From positions 372,001 through 436,000 of the forward strand of contig NZ_JACHGB010000002.1 in assembly GCF_014202215.1 (NCBI RefSeq): DNA of 64,000 bases, written 5' to 3'. Under the pieces are notes generated by a model. It saw nothing but the letters and a program-made list of their open reading frames with translations. It had not been told where the DNA came from and did no database searches. Position numbers and translations under genes: made by a program. This DNA is from Quisquiliibacterium transsilvanicum. Lineage in GTDB: Bacteria; Pseudomonadota; Gammaproteobacteria; Burkholderiales; Burkholderiaceae_E. Every line of letters starts with the position of its first letter. Positions within the stretch are counted from its first letter, which is position 1. Below, one piece after another: positions 19,695 through 28,336 of the stretch.

Positions 19695-20672
19695 CTAGAC
19701 GTGGATCCGGATGATCTTGCGCATCCAGAGAACGCCCAAGACCATGAAGAACAGGCCGCCGTAGATCATCTTCACGCCGGCGGGTTCAGTCCAGAGGGTC
19801 GACATGAACTTCGAGTCGATCGCGAACAGCAGGCCTGCCGTGAAGAACGGCAGAAGGGTCAGCACCAGGGCCGAGAACCTTCCCTCAGCGGAGAGCGTCC
19901 GCACCTTGCCGAGCAGTTTCAGCCGGTCACGGATGATGTGGCTGATGTTGTCCAGCACCTCCGCGAGGTTGCCGCCGGTTTCCCGCTGTATCAGGACAGC
20001 GATGACGAAGAAGCCGAGATCGGTGCTCGGGACGCGGGTAGCCAGGTTCTGCAGGGCGTCCTGCACGGAGATTCCGTAATTGACCTCGTCGAAGGTCTGC
20101 CGGAACTCCTCGCCCAGGGGCTCGGGCAACTCGCTGCCGGCCATCTGCAGCGCGCTTGGAAAGGCATGCCCGGCACGCAGCGCACGCCCGATCAGGTCGA
20201 GCGCATCCGGCAGCACCTGCTCGAAGCGTCGCAGCCGCTGGGCGCGGCGGAAGATCAGGTATTCCAGCGGGATCAGCCCCAGCAGGATTGCGCCGAATAC
20301 CGATACCGGCAGCGGGAACCGCAGCACGAGTCCACCGAGGAGGCCGGTCAGGAACAGGCCACCGGAGGTCCCCAGGAAGCTCGCTACCGTCCAGTCGACA
20401 CCGCTCTGGGTGATCAGCCGGTCAATCGAACCGATCCTGGGAAGATGGAGCAGCAGGCGCTCCAGCCCCGGGCTGTTGGACAACATGCGCTGCTTGAGTA
20501 GCGTGGACTGAGCGGAGTCCACGTGTCCCCCGGCCGACATCATGCGCAGCCGCTTGTCGATACGTCTGGCCTCGGGGCCCTTGCTCGAATTCCACCAGAT
20601 GTAGAGGGCCTCGATGGCCAGGAACACCGCGAGAAACAGCAGCACCGCTGCGGCGACGGCTAGGTTGCTCAT
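19695..20672 (-). CDS. tadB: Tad pilus inner-membrane platform protein TadB
   Basis: A 325-residue T2SF-family protein. The family segment [18 protein letters not shown] lies near residue 155, followed by [19 protein letters not shown]. Hydrophobic helices lie at about 5-22, 100-140 (two), 265-285 and 295-315. It is the partner of TadC in the pilus platform. The start is 12 bases from the tadA stop, which indicates tight co-expression. Confidence 0.93.
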   Translation of the reverse strand: MSNLAVAAAVLLFLAVFLAIEALYIWWNSSKGPEARRIDKRLRMMSAGGHVDSAQSTLLKQRMLSNSPGLERLLLHLPRIGSIDRLITQSGVDWTVASFLGTSGGLFLTGLLGGLVLRFPLPVSVFGAILLGLIPLEYLIFRRAQRLRRFEQVLPDALDLIGRALRAGHAFPSALQMAGSELPEPLGEEFRQTFDEVNYGISVQDALQNLATRVPSTDLGFFVIAVLIQRETGGNLAEVLDNISHIIRDRLKLLGKVRTLSAEGRFSALVLTLLPFFTAGLLFAIDSKFMSTLWTEPAGVKMIYGGLFFMVLGVLWMRKIIRIHV

Positions 20673-20684
20673 CTCGTGGCCTCC

Positions 20685-22046
20685 TCAGGAGAATCGCCGC
20701 GCCGGATCGAAGTACTCCTCCGGCAGCGTGATTCCGAAGGCCCGCAGACGCTCTATGAAGCGCGGCCGCACCCCGGTTGCGGCAAAGTATCCATCGACGG
20801 CTCCGTTCGTACCGATCCCCAACTGCTTGAAGGTGAAGATCTCCTGGAGGGTGATGGTTTCGCCTTCCATGCCGGAGATCTCCTGCACGCTGGTGATCCT
20901 CCGGGTTCCGTCGGTCAGGCGCGCCACCTGCACGATCACCGAGATCGCCGAGGCGATCTGCTGGCGGGTGGACTTTACGGTCATGTTCATTCCGGCCATG
21001 CTGATCATGTTCTCCATCCTCGCGATTGCGTCACGCGGCGAGTTGGAGTGGATGGTCGCGAGCGAGCCTTCGTGGCCGGTATTCATCGCCTGCAGCATGT
21101 CAAAGGCCTCTGCGCCGCGGACCTCGCCAAGGATGATCCGGTCCGGGCGCATCCGCAGCGCGTTGCGCACCAGCGCGCGTTGCGTGACTTCGCCCTTGCC
21201 TTCGATGTTCGGCGGGCGCGTTTCAAGACGAACCACGTGTGGTTGCTGCATCTGCAGCTCCGCGGCGTCTTCGATCGTGACGACGCGCTCGTTGTGGGGG
21301 ATACTCGCCGAGAGGATGTTCAGCAGCGTGGTCTTCCCGCTGCCGGTGCCGCCCGACACCAGCACGTTCAGCTTCGCGGCCGCCAGCGATTCGAGCGTCT
21401 TTGCCATCGGCTCGGTTAGGGTCTTGAAGGCCAACAGGTCCGACATCTTGAGCGGCACCACCGCAAACCGACGGATCGACATGATCGGTCCATCGATCGC
21501 CAGCGGCGGGATGATCGCATTGACCCGTGAGCCATCGGGCAGCCGCGCATCGACCATCGGGCTGGATTCGTCGATCCGCCTTCCCACGCGCGACACGATC
21601 TTGTCGATGATCTTGAGCAGGTGCTGCTCGTCATTGAATGTGACGTCTGTCAGCTCGAGGCGGCCGCGCCGCTCCACGTAAACCTGCCTGTGCGTGTTCA
21701 CCAGGATGTCGGAGATCGTCGGATCGGCAAGCAACGGCTCGAGCGGGCCGAGGCCCAGCATCTCGTGCCGGATGTCCCGGACGAGGTTGCGGCGCTCGGC
21801 GTCGTTCAGCGCAACGGATTCCTCGGCGAGGATCTGCTCGATCAGCAGCTTCAGCTCTTCCCCGACCCGCTCGGGGTCCAGGCGCTGGAGGCGCCCCAGG
21901 TCGACGCGGTCGAGAAGGGTCTGGTGGATGCGCTGTTTCAGCTCGAGGTAGGCGCGACGCGACGTGCCATGCGCCGGGCCTTCGATGACCTGGAACTTGC
22001 GCTCCTCCTGCTGCTCGTTCGTTCCCAGACGTTCGCGTAGTGACAT
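20685..22046 (-). CDS. tadA: Tad pilus assembly ATPase TadA/CpaF
   Basis: A 453-residue secretion ATPase that powers Flp pilus extension at the cytoplasmic side of the platform. It carries Walker [14 protein letters not shown] near residue 233, the Asp box [12 protein letters not shown], the Walker B region [16 protein letters not shown] and the His box [11 protein letters not shown]. The N-terminal domain is the usual CpaF helical bundle. Length and motif order are complete. It follows tadZ by 36 bases. Confidence 0.97.
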   Translation of the reverse strand: MSLRERLGTNEQQEERKFQVIEGPAHGTSRRAYLELKQRIHQTLLDRVDLGRLQRLDPERVGEELKLLIEQILAEESVALNDAERRNLVRDIRHEMLGLGPLEPLLADPTISDILVNTHRQVYVERRGRLELTDVTFNDEQHLLKIIDKIVSRVGRRIDESSPMVDARLPDGSRVNAIIPPLAIDGPIMSIRRFAVVPLKMSDLLAFKTLTEPMAKTLESLAAAKLNVLVSGGTGSGKTTLLNILSASIPHNERVVTIEDAAELQMQQPHVVRLETRPPNIEGKGEVTQRALVRNALRMRPDRIILGEVRGAEAFDMLQAMNTGHEGSLATIHSNSPRDAIARMENMISMAGMNMTVKSTRQQIASAISVIVQVARLTDGTRRITSVQEISGMEGETITLQEIFTFKQLGIGTNGAVDGYFAATGVRPRFIERLRAFGITLPEEYFDPARRFS

Positions 22047-22082
22047 CCCGTGCTCCGTATCGCGTTACCCATCAGGGCATGT

Positions 22083-23246
22083 TCAGCTGCGGCCGAGGAT
22101 TCGGCCCAGCCAGCTGGAGGCGCTGCCAGCCTCCTGCTCCACCAGTTCAGAACTCAGTTGCTGCAGCGCCTTCGTCACGGGGCTGTTGCGGGAGAGCTTC
22201 TGGATTGGCACCCCCTGGTTGACCGACGCCGTCACGGATTCGTAATGGTTCGGGATGGTGGCAAACACCTTGGTGCCCAATGTCTGCTCGAGGTCGTGCA
22301 GATTCAAGTCGCGCACGCGCTCCATCCGGTTCACGATCACCCGGACCTTCTGTGCCGGATAGTCCAGCGAGCGGAACACGTCGAGCAGCCGCTTGGCGTC
22401 GCGGATGAAGGGCAGGGTCAGCTGCAGAACCGGGTAGATGTGGTCGGAAAGATCAAGCGCTTGGACGCTCACCGCATCGAGCGAGCGGCCGAGATCGATG
22501 ATCACGAAGTCGAAGTTGGCGCGCGCGAGGCGCACGAGCGTATCCACCGCTGCGGGGCGCACGTCCATCGCGCGGGTGGGGTCGTCTGGAGCGGCGATGA
22601 CGAAGTAGTTCGGCAGCACTTCGACCGCGCTGGACTGCAGGAACGCAGCGTCCACTCGCTGAATCTCGCGGCTCAGATCGGCCAGCGTCTGCGGGGGCCG
22701 CCGGTCCGACACGTACAGTGCGGCGTCACCGAACTGCAGGTTCATGTCGATCAGCAGCACCTTCTTATGCTGGTGCGCGGCGAGCACGTAGCCGAGGTTG
22801 GTGGCGAGGAAGGTTGCACCGCTGCCGCCCTTGCAGGAGATGAACGAGGCAACCTTGCCTTGGGCCCGGGGACCGCCGGCGCCGCGCTGCGAGATGCGGC
22901 GCAGGGCTGCGACCATATCCTCCTTGCGCAACGGCGGCGTAAGCACCTCACGCACGCCAATCCTCAAGGCGTGCATCAGCAGTTCGGAGGAATTGGCGGG
23001 TGCGACCAGGATCGTCTGCAGTCGCGGATGGAGCGGCGCAAGTCGCTCGAGTTGGCCGAGCTCGGCGGCCCCGTCGGCGGTGCAGTCCAGGATCAGAAGA
23101 TCCACCTCGCCCTTCACAGGCAGGTTCTGCTGGCTCGCCAGCGAGCCCCGGAAGGCGCTCAGCACGCTGATGCTGTCGATGCCCGCGACGCTCTTCTGGA
23201 CTTCGTCGAGGACTTGCGGATTGTCGGAGATGATGAGTGCGTTCAA
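22083..23246 (-). CDS. tadZ: TadZ/CpaE-like pilus localisation ATPase
   Basis: A 387-residue protein with a receiver-like N-terminal domain (MNALIISDNPQVLDEV, LLILDCTADGAAELG) and a MinD/ParA-type ATPase domain from about residue 130. The deviant Walker A reads CKGGSGATFLATNLG: the signature Lys is kept, but the P-loop Lys is replaced by Ala, as is usual in CpaE/TadZ. The switch region LLIDMNLQFGD follows. TadZ places the Tad machine at the pole. The start is a TTG at 23246 without a clear ribosome site, so a nearby alternative remains possible. Confidence 0.9.
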   Translation of the reverse strand: MNALIISDNPQVLDEVQKSVAGIDSISVLSAFRGSLASQQNLPVKGEVDLLILDCTADGAAELGQLERLAPLHPRLQTILVAPANSSELLMHALRIGVREVLTPPLRKEDMVAALRRISQRGAGGPRAQGKVASFISCKGGSGATFLATNLGYVLAAHQHKKVLLIDMNLQFGDAALYVSDRRPPQTLADLSREIQRVDAAFLQSSAVEVLPNYFVIAAPDDPTRAMDVRPAAVDTLVRLARANFDFVIIDLGRSLDAVSVQALDLSDHIYPVLQLTLPFIRDAKRLLDVFRSLDYPAQKVRVIVNRMERVRDLNLHDLEQTLGTKVFATIPNHYESVTASVNQGVPIQKLSRNSPVTKALQQLSSELVEQEAGSASSWLGRILGRS

Positions 23247-23273
23247 GCTGGCGGCCGCGGGTCTTGGTTGGGA

Positions 23274-23705
23274 TCAGTCGCAGAGAGGGTTGTCGGTACT
23301 GCTCAGGCTTTCGGAAGGCAGAGACGTCGCCAGCGACGGCAGGGTGAAGTTCAGCGGAATGAAGGGGACGATCAGCGGCACGTCGAAGTTCACGATCCTC
23401 ACGGTGACGGGCTCGCAACTAAGAGAGGTGCAGCCCGCGGCCGGGTAGCTGATCACGATGTTGCTGTCGGAGAGCGCGGGTAGCATGTCGCGCATCCGAC
23501 GCCTGATCGCGGGGTCGTTCTTGTCGCAGACCACGGCGACCCGCGCGCCGAGACGCGTGGTTTCCACCGCCATGTTCCAGGTCAGCATCAGACGCGAGAA
23601 CTCCATGGCCCCGATCACAAGGGTCAGGAATGCGATGGCCGTTAGCGCGAATTCCACCGCGGCGGCGCCACGCTGGCGTGCGGGATTGCAGCGGAGTGTC
23701 CTCAT
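23274..23705 (-). CDS. TadE/TadF-type pseudopilin-like protein
   Basis: A 143-residue protein with the TadE-like head RQRGAAAVEFALTAIAFLTL and one N-terminal transmembrane helix, then a periplasmic domain with two Cys (AAGCTSLSCEP). TadE-like pseudopilins are processed by the prepilin peptidase and assist pilus assembly. The ATG at 23705 directly abuts the stop of the upstream TadE-like gene (TAG at 23706-23708). Whether it is TadE or TadF cannot be settled by reading. Confidence 0.87.
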   Translation of the reverse strand: MRTLRCNPARQRGAAAVEFALTAIAFLTLVIGAMEFSRLMLTWNMAVETTRLGARVAVVCDKNDPAIRRRMRDMLPALSDSNIVISYPAAGCTSLSCEPVTVRIVNFDVPLIVPFIPLNFTLPSLATSLPSESLSSTDNPLCD

Positions 23706-24206
23706 CTAGAGCACCTGCCGCATCGTGGTGCCGATGGTGTCGAAAGTGATGCTCGCCCATCCGCTCGCGCCGGGGAAGGCGGGGGTGAACACGTAACCCT
23801 CGATCGCCACGCGCACCAGGTTGATCGATCCCGTTCCGGTGGGCACGACGCCAAAGCTCAGCCCGGGGCATCCCGAAGAGTTCACGCGGTCGCAGATGCG
23901 GATCATGCCGGCATTCAGGCCGGGCACGAGGATGTCTGCGTCAGAGCAGGCGGTGTCCCGTCCGCACAGCATGCGATTGATTGCGATTCCGGTCGGATAC
24001 TCGGCTGGTACGCTCGGGTCGAAACCGGAAAGGAATCGCGCTCCGTCCCGCGTGAGCTTGGCCAGAGTGTTGTAGGTGTACATCGCGCGGCCAAACTCGA
24101 GGGCCATCAGCGAAATGAGCACGAGCGGAATCGCGATCAGCGCGAGTTCGACGGCTATGGCGCCGCGCTGGCGCCCTCCTGACAGGGTGCGAGAGAACAT
24201 GCTCAT
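23706..24206 (-). CDS. TadE/TadF-type pseudopilin-like protein
   Basis: A 166-residue paralogue of the next gene. The head is GGRQRGAIAVELALIAIPLVL with a single helix to about residue 40. Four Cys in the periplasmic part (LCGRDTACSD, ICDRVNSSGCPG) suggest disulfides. It sits one base after tadG and abuts the following TadE-like gene, so the three minor pilin-like genes form a block between the secretin genes and tadZ. Confidence 0.87.
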   Translation of the reverse strand: MSMFSRTLSGGRQRGAIAVELALIAIPLVLISLMALEFGRAMYTYNTLAKLTRDGARFLSGFDPSVPAEYPTGIAINRMLCGRDTACSDADILVPGLNAGMIRICDRVNSSGCPGLSFGVVPTGTGSINLVRVAIEGYVFTPAFPGASGWASITFDTIGTTMRQVL

Positions 24207-24207
24207 T

Positions 24208-25455
24208 TCACTGCACCAGGGTGGGCACTTTCGGGCCGCCGGCCGTCGGGCCGCCGGGAAGGCCGGAGGTTACGCAGTTGAATCTCTCCGGGATAGGGTC
24301 CAGCGACGAGCCGCGATACTCGAGCCCCATCCAGTCATTGGTCGGATTTGCCACCGGATTCAACATCAGGTAACAGGCCCACGCGAGAATCGGCACATCG
24401 GTTTGCGGCGACACTTTGCTGAGAACTTCGCAGTCGACGATGGGCCCCACTACCAGGCGGCGGTCTCCGCCGGCCTGATGCTGGGCGCGCGTACTGGCGT
24501 TCCAGCCGCCGCTCAGGCTGGGCTGGTTGTTCCAGGGGTCGTTGGTTCCGCGGCGGGCCTTGAAGTCGTCGAATGCATCGCGTTCGCTGAGCCAGTTGGA
24601 CTTCGTGTAGGCGTACCCAGTAAGGTCGGGCGGCGAGGTCTGGCCGGAGTTCTTGTGCACACCGAAGCGCCAGTTCCAGGCATCGACCAGGCTGTTGATC
24701 TGGCCCTCGTGTGTCCGCACGGTGCTGGTGTTATTCAGGTCGCATTGCCCCGAACCCTTGATGAGGGCGTCGAGGTCGGGCGTGTTCGCGTATCCGGGGA
24801 ACTTCACCCACTTGTAGGTGCCCGTGGTCTCTGAGCCCGGGGACCAGCGCCCCTGCATCCATTCCCCCCTCTCGTAACCGAAATGGGGGGGCGACGAGTC
24901 CTTTTTCTTGCACACCGCGAGCGGTAGTGCGCAGTTCGAAACCGAGGGTGCAAGCGTCGCCACCGCCTCGGCGCGCGCGGTGCCGGGCCCGATGGACACG
25001 CCAGGCAGCGCGTTCAGCACCTGGATCAGCGCAGACGGAATGCCGGCCTCGATGACCCGGCAGCGCGCGAACTTCATCTCCAGTGCTTCCGCGCCACTGA
25101 TCGCGTCCTTGGTTGCGTATGAGCCGTTCAGCGTACGGCTGAAGGCGACTGCGCTGTTCACGGGGATGGCGACTGCGCTGGCCTGCATCCCCACGAGGTT
25201 GCGCGTACCCGCGGTGATCCCCCAGTTCTCGGCCTGGGTCAGCTGCTCGGTGTTGGCACCGGTCAGCGAAGCGGCTGCTGCAAGCGCGCAGGAATCGGCT
25301 GCGTTCTGCAGTTCGGTCTTGCTGACGAACAGCCGTGCGCTATCAACCACCAGCCCCACGAACCCCAGCAGCAGCACGATCATCAGGATGAACGCGACCG
25401 CAACGGCGCCGTGCTGACGCGTACCTGCGGGGCGATGACGGAAGTGTCGGCTCAT
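24208..25455 (-). CDS. tadG: TadG-like Flp pilus assembly protein
   Basis: A 415-residue protein with the TadG N-terminal region: GAVAVAFILMIVLLLGFVGL as the membrane helix, then SKTELQNAADSCALAAAASLTG, the conserved helix that follows it. The remaining 350 residues are periplasmic and contain several Cys and Trp-rich stretches; I see no clear von Willebrand A motif. TadG anchors or regulates the pilus machine in the inner membrane. It is 32 bases from the upstream lipoprotein gene. Confidence 0.87.
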   Translation of the reverse strand: MSRHFRHRPAGTRQHGAVAVAFILMIVLLLGFVGLVVDSARLFVSKTELQNAADSCALAAAASLTGANTEQLTQAENWGITAGTRNLVGMQASAVAIPVNSAVAFSRTLNGSYATKDAISGAEALEMKFARCRVIEAGIPSALIQVLNALPGVSIGPGTARAEAVATLAPSVSNCALPLAVCKKKDSSPPHFGYERGEWMQGRWSPGSETTGTYKWVKFPGYANTPDLDALIKGSGQCDLNNTSTVRTHEGQINSLVDAWNWRFGVHKNSGQTSPPDLTGYAYTKSNWLSERDAFDDFKARRGTNDPWNNQPSLSGGWNASTRAQHQAGGDRRLVVGPIVDCEVLSKVSPQTDVPILAWACYLMLNPVANPTNDWMGLEYRGSSLDPIPERFNCVTSGLPGGPTAGGPKVPTLVQ

Positions 25456-25487
25456 GATGTGCTCCTCTGTCGGGCCTGGACGGTCGT

Positions 25488-25793
25488 TCAGCGGTCTCCT
25501 CCGGATTCCGTGCCGGCGCCAACGCCGATCAGGAAGGGGCTCGCGGCTTTGGGCGGATCGCCGAAGCTCTTCTGGTAGCGATCGAGCGCCTGCTTGGCGG
25601 CGCGGCCATCCAGCCCGTCTACAGGTCGATCGCGGTTTGCTTCGGCTGCGGCCGGGTCGCGAACCTGCTGCGCATGGAGAATGCGGGCGCTCTCTCCGAA
25701 GCCGCGGTCGAACACCGGAGTGGTAGGCGCGCAGCCGGCGAGGGCCATCAGTCCGACAGCGCCCGCGCCGATCAGTGTGGTTCTCATGCTCAT
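25488..25793 (-). CDS. Small Tad-locus lipoprotein (RcpB position)
   Basis: A 101-residue lipoprotein with lipobox ALAGC (Cys21). The mature part has HAQQVRDPAAAEANRDRPVDG and LDGRAAKQALDRYQKSF, a pattern I associate with the short lipoprotein that follows the secretin in betaproteobacterial Tad loci. It takes the place of RcpB or CpaD but is too short and different to be called either. It probably supports the secretin in the outer membrane. It lies 13 bases after rcpA. Confidence 0.78.
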   Translation of the reverse strand: MSMRTTLIGAGAVGLMALAGCAPTTPVFDRGFGESARILHAQQVRDPAAAEANRDRPVDGLDGRAAKQALDRYQKSFGDPPKAASPFLIGVGAGTESGGDR

Positions 25794-25806
25794 CGAGGCT
25801 CTCCCG

Positions 25807-27462
25807 TCACTTCAGTTCGAGTCCGCCCGCCGCGGGGGCTGCACCTCTCGCAGCGCCGGGCTGGGTCGGCGGCTCGGAGTCCAGTTGCCCGCCGAGGAAT
25901 ACGCCCTGCCGTGAAGGTTCGCCGACCCGGTCGGTGGGCAACTGGTAGTCCGGCGGGAGCGGCTTGACCAGCCTGGGCGTCACGATGAACACCAGCTCGG
26001 TCTTCTCGCTCTGGAAGTCGGTGCTGCGGAACAGCGCGCCCAGGATGGGGATTTCGCCAAGGATGGGCAGCGCCTTCAGATTGGCCGCAACGTTGTTCTT
26101 GATCAGGCCGCCGATCGCGAAGCTCTGGCCGTCGAACAACTGCACGGTGGTGGATGCCCGGCGGGTGGTGATCAGCGGGAAGACCGCGCGGCCGCTGGTG
26201 CCCGTCGTCGAGATGCCGACGCCTTCGCGCGACAATTCGGAGACTTCCGGAGCAACGCGCAGGTTGATGCGTCCATCCGCCAGGACGGTCGGGGTGAACT
26301 TCAGCCCCACGCCGAACTCCTTCTCCTCGAGCGTCACCCGGAGCACGCCGGCCTCGGTGGTCTGCGAAACCGGGATCAGGATCTTGCCGCCGGCCAGGAA
26401 GCTGCCCTCCTGACCGCTGATTGCCATTACCGTGGGCTCAGCGAGGATGCGCAGCATGCCGTCGCGCTTCTCGGCATCGATCACCAGGTTGTTGACGCTG
26501 CTCTTGACGGCACCGGCCATTCCCCCGACCTCACCGGTGAGGAAGTTCGAGAGGAGCTGGTAGGTCCAGCTGCCCTGGGTGCGCGCCGCGTTGACGCTGG
26601 CGCCGAGCTTGTCGAGCAGCGTCTTGGCAACCTCGGCCACCTTCACTTCCAGCATCACCTGCTGGGGTGCGCCCACGGACAGCAGGTTGATGATCCGCGC
26701 CAGTTGGGGGGCCGCGCCGTTCTGTGCAGGCTGGATGCCGAGGCGTCCCTGCTGGTTGCCCCCCGAACTGCCACCCCCCATGCCCTGTTGGTACGCGGTA
26801 CGCACATAGGCGTTGGCGATCGACACCGCACGGTCGGCTGCCATCGCGTCGGTCACCATGCCGGTCAGCACCAGGCTGTCACCGGCGGCGATGACCTTCA
26901 CGGCCTTCTCGCTGGGCATCAGTTCGACGATCTTTGCCTGCACCGCGTCCGTGTCGATTGCAACCACGATGTCCAGCACCATGCAGCGCCCGCTTCGGCC
27001 CTGGAGGATTGCATTGGTAGTGCCGATGCTGCCGGAGACCAGGTACATCACCTGCGGAGAAACCATGCGGGCGTCCGCGATCGCGGGGTCGCCCAGTGTG
27101 CGTCGAACGATCGGTTCGGGGAGGTTCAGCAGCGTCGACTTGCCGGCGTTGATCCGCACCTGCACCGGCTGCGGCAGCCCGCCGACGCAGGCCGGGGCGG
27201 AATCCGCCATATGCACCATGCGCGGCTCGCCCGCCAGGCCAGCCGGCTTGCCCTGGCCACGTAGCGCGGGCGCCTTGATCGACGGCACTGCCGAACCCGC
27301 CGCAGCCGCGCTTCTCGCAGTGCTACCCCGCACTGTCGCGCTCTCCACCGCCGACTGGGCCGAGGCCCACGCCGATACGCCGACGAGCGCGGCGAGCGTC
27401 GCGAGGTTGACGAGGGTCCGGCGGTTACCGGCACGCACTGCGCTGTTCCTGGATCCTGTCAT
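25807..27462 (-). CDS. rcpA: Tad pilus secretin RcpA/CpaC
   Basis: A 551-residue outer-membrane secretin subunit through which the Flp pilus passes. A signal peptide is followed by the pilus-type N-terminal domain (INAGKSTLLNLPEPIVRRTLG, around 107-127) and a BON-like domain (KAVKVIAAGDSLVLTG). A Gly/Gln-rich insert lies near 230. The secretin core contains RVAPEVSELSREGVG, LFDGQSFAIGGLIKNN and the terminal LPILGEIPILGALFRS and TELVFIVTPRLV motifs. It is complete and lies 13 bases from cpaB. Confidence 0.95.
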   Translation of the reverse strand: MTGSRNSAVRAGNRRTLVNLATLAALVGVSAWASAQSAVESATVRGSTARSAAAAGSAVPSIKAPALRGQGKPAGLAGEPRMVHMADSAPACVGGLPQPVQVRINAGKSTLLNLPEPIVRRTLGDPAIADARMVSPQVMYLVSGSIGTTNAILQGRSGRCMVLDIVVAIDTDAVQAKIVELMPSEKAVKVIAAGDSLVLTGMVTDAMAADRAVSIANAYVRTAYQQGMGGGSSGGNQQGRLGIQPAQNGAAPQLARIINLLSVGAPQQVMLEVKVAEVAKTLLDKLGASVNAARTQGSWTYQLLSNFLTGEVGGMAGAVKSSVNNLVIDAEKRDGMLRILAEPTVMAISGQEGSFLAGGKILIPVSQTTEAGVLRVTLEEKEFGVGLKFTPTVLADGRINLRVAPEVSELSREGVGISTTGTSGRAVFPLITTRRASTTVQLFDGQSFAIGGLIKNNVAANLKALPILGEIPILGALFRSTDFQSEKTELVFIVTPRLVKPLPPDYQLPTDRVGEPSRQGVFLGGQLDSEPPTQPGAARGAAPAAGGLELK

Positions 27463-27475
27463 CTGGATCTCCGTA

Positions 27476-28315
27476 TCAGAAGCACTCGAACTGCCGTTCC
27501 GTACCCACGTAGGCTTCCACGCAGGTCTGCCGCGGGGCCGGTGTCGGTCGGGGGCCGGAGACCACTCGGATCGTCGGCGCTGGCGCCGGCGCCGCAGGGG
27601 CCGCCACGGGGCGGCCTAGGATCGTGTTCTTGGTTGCGCCGCCCGTCTGTGCGGGGCTGGCGTCGATCTGGTTGCGCAGCACCAGCGACAGGGTTCCGAC
27701 ACTTCGGGCGAGGTCGAGCTTCTCGGCCTGCTCGGGTGTGACTTCGAGTGTCACCGCGTTGACCACACGCGGCTTGGTGTCGTCCCGGCTCGCCTCCTGA
27801 GCAACCGCCAGCACAAGGATCTTCTCGAGAACGATCTTCGACACGCTCTCCTCGTTGTCACGGTCGGCGGCGCGGTCGTCCTTGGTGTTGACGATCACGT
27901 CCACGTAGTTGCCGGGCAGTGCGAAGCCCGCCACGCCCACGACGTCGTTGACGCGCACGGTGATCGCCCGCCTGCCTTCGCCGATCACGGCGGACAGTCC
28001 GCCCTTGGTGCCCTCCGGGGCGAGCTTGGTTTCGAGGATCGGCTCGTCGCGAAGCACTCCGACCTTGACGACTCGGCCGTCGAGCAGCTCCGGCGTTGCG
28101 AACGCGCCGCTTGGCACGCTGCCTGCCGGCCAGTCCATGATCCGGACCTGCTGGGGCGTGAGCCGTTGCCCGATCTCCAGGTCCACTGCCGCGACCGCGA
28201 CTTTGTTGGTGGCGATGCCGGTCTGCTCGGACAGCCAGCGACTGGCCAGGACGACCGCCGCCAGGCCCGCCAGCAGCGAGACCACGATCATTAGCAGGGC
28301 TCTCATGTTGCGCAT
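27476..28315 (-). CDS. cpaB: Flp pilus assembly protein CpaB/RcpC
   Basis: A 279-residue periplasmic protein with one N-terminal helix (LLMIVVSLLAGLAAVVLA), an SAF domain from about residue 40 (AAVDLEIGQRLTPQQVRI) and the RcpC/CpaB C-terminal region (ITVRVNDVVGVAGFALPGNYVD). It stabilises the secretin in the Tad machine. GGAGGAG lies before the ATG at 28315; a second ATG three codons on is also possible. The C-terminus has two Cys (TCVEAYVG, FECF). Confidence 0.92.
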   Translation of the reverse strand: MRNMRALLMIVVSLLAGLAAVVLASRWLSEQTGIATNKVAVAAVDLEIGQRLTPQQVRIMDWPAGSVPSGAFATPELLDGRVVKVGVLRDEPILETKLAPEGTKGGLSAVIGEGRRAITVRVNDVVGVAGFALPGNYVDVIVNTKDDRAADRDNEESVSKIVLEKILVLAVAQEASRDDTKPRVVNAVTLEVTPEQAEKLDLARSVGTLSLVLRNQIDASPAQTGGATKNTILGRPVAAPAAPAPAPTIRVVSGPRPTPAPRQTCVEAYVGTERQFECF

Positions 28316-28336
28316 ATCTCTAGCTCCTCCAGGCCG

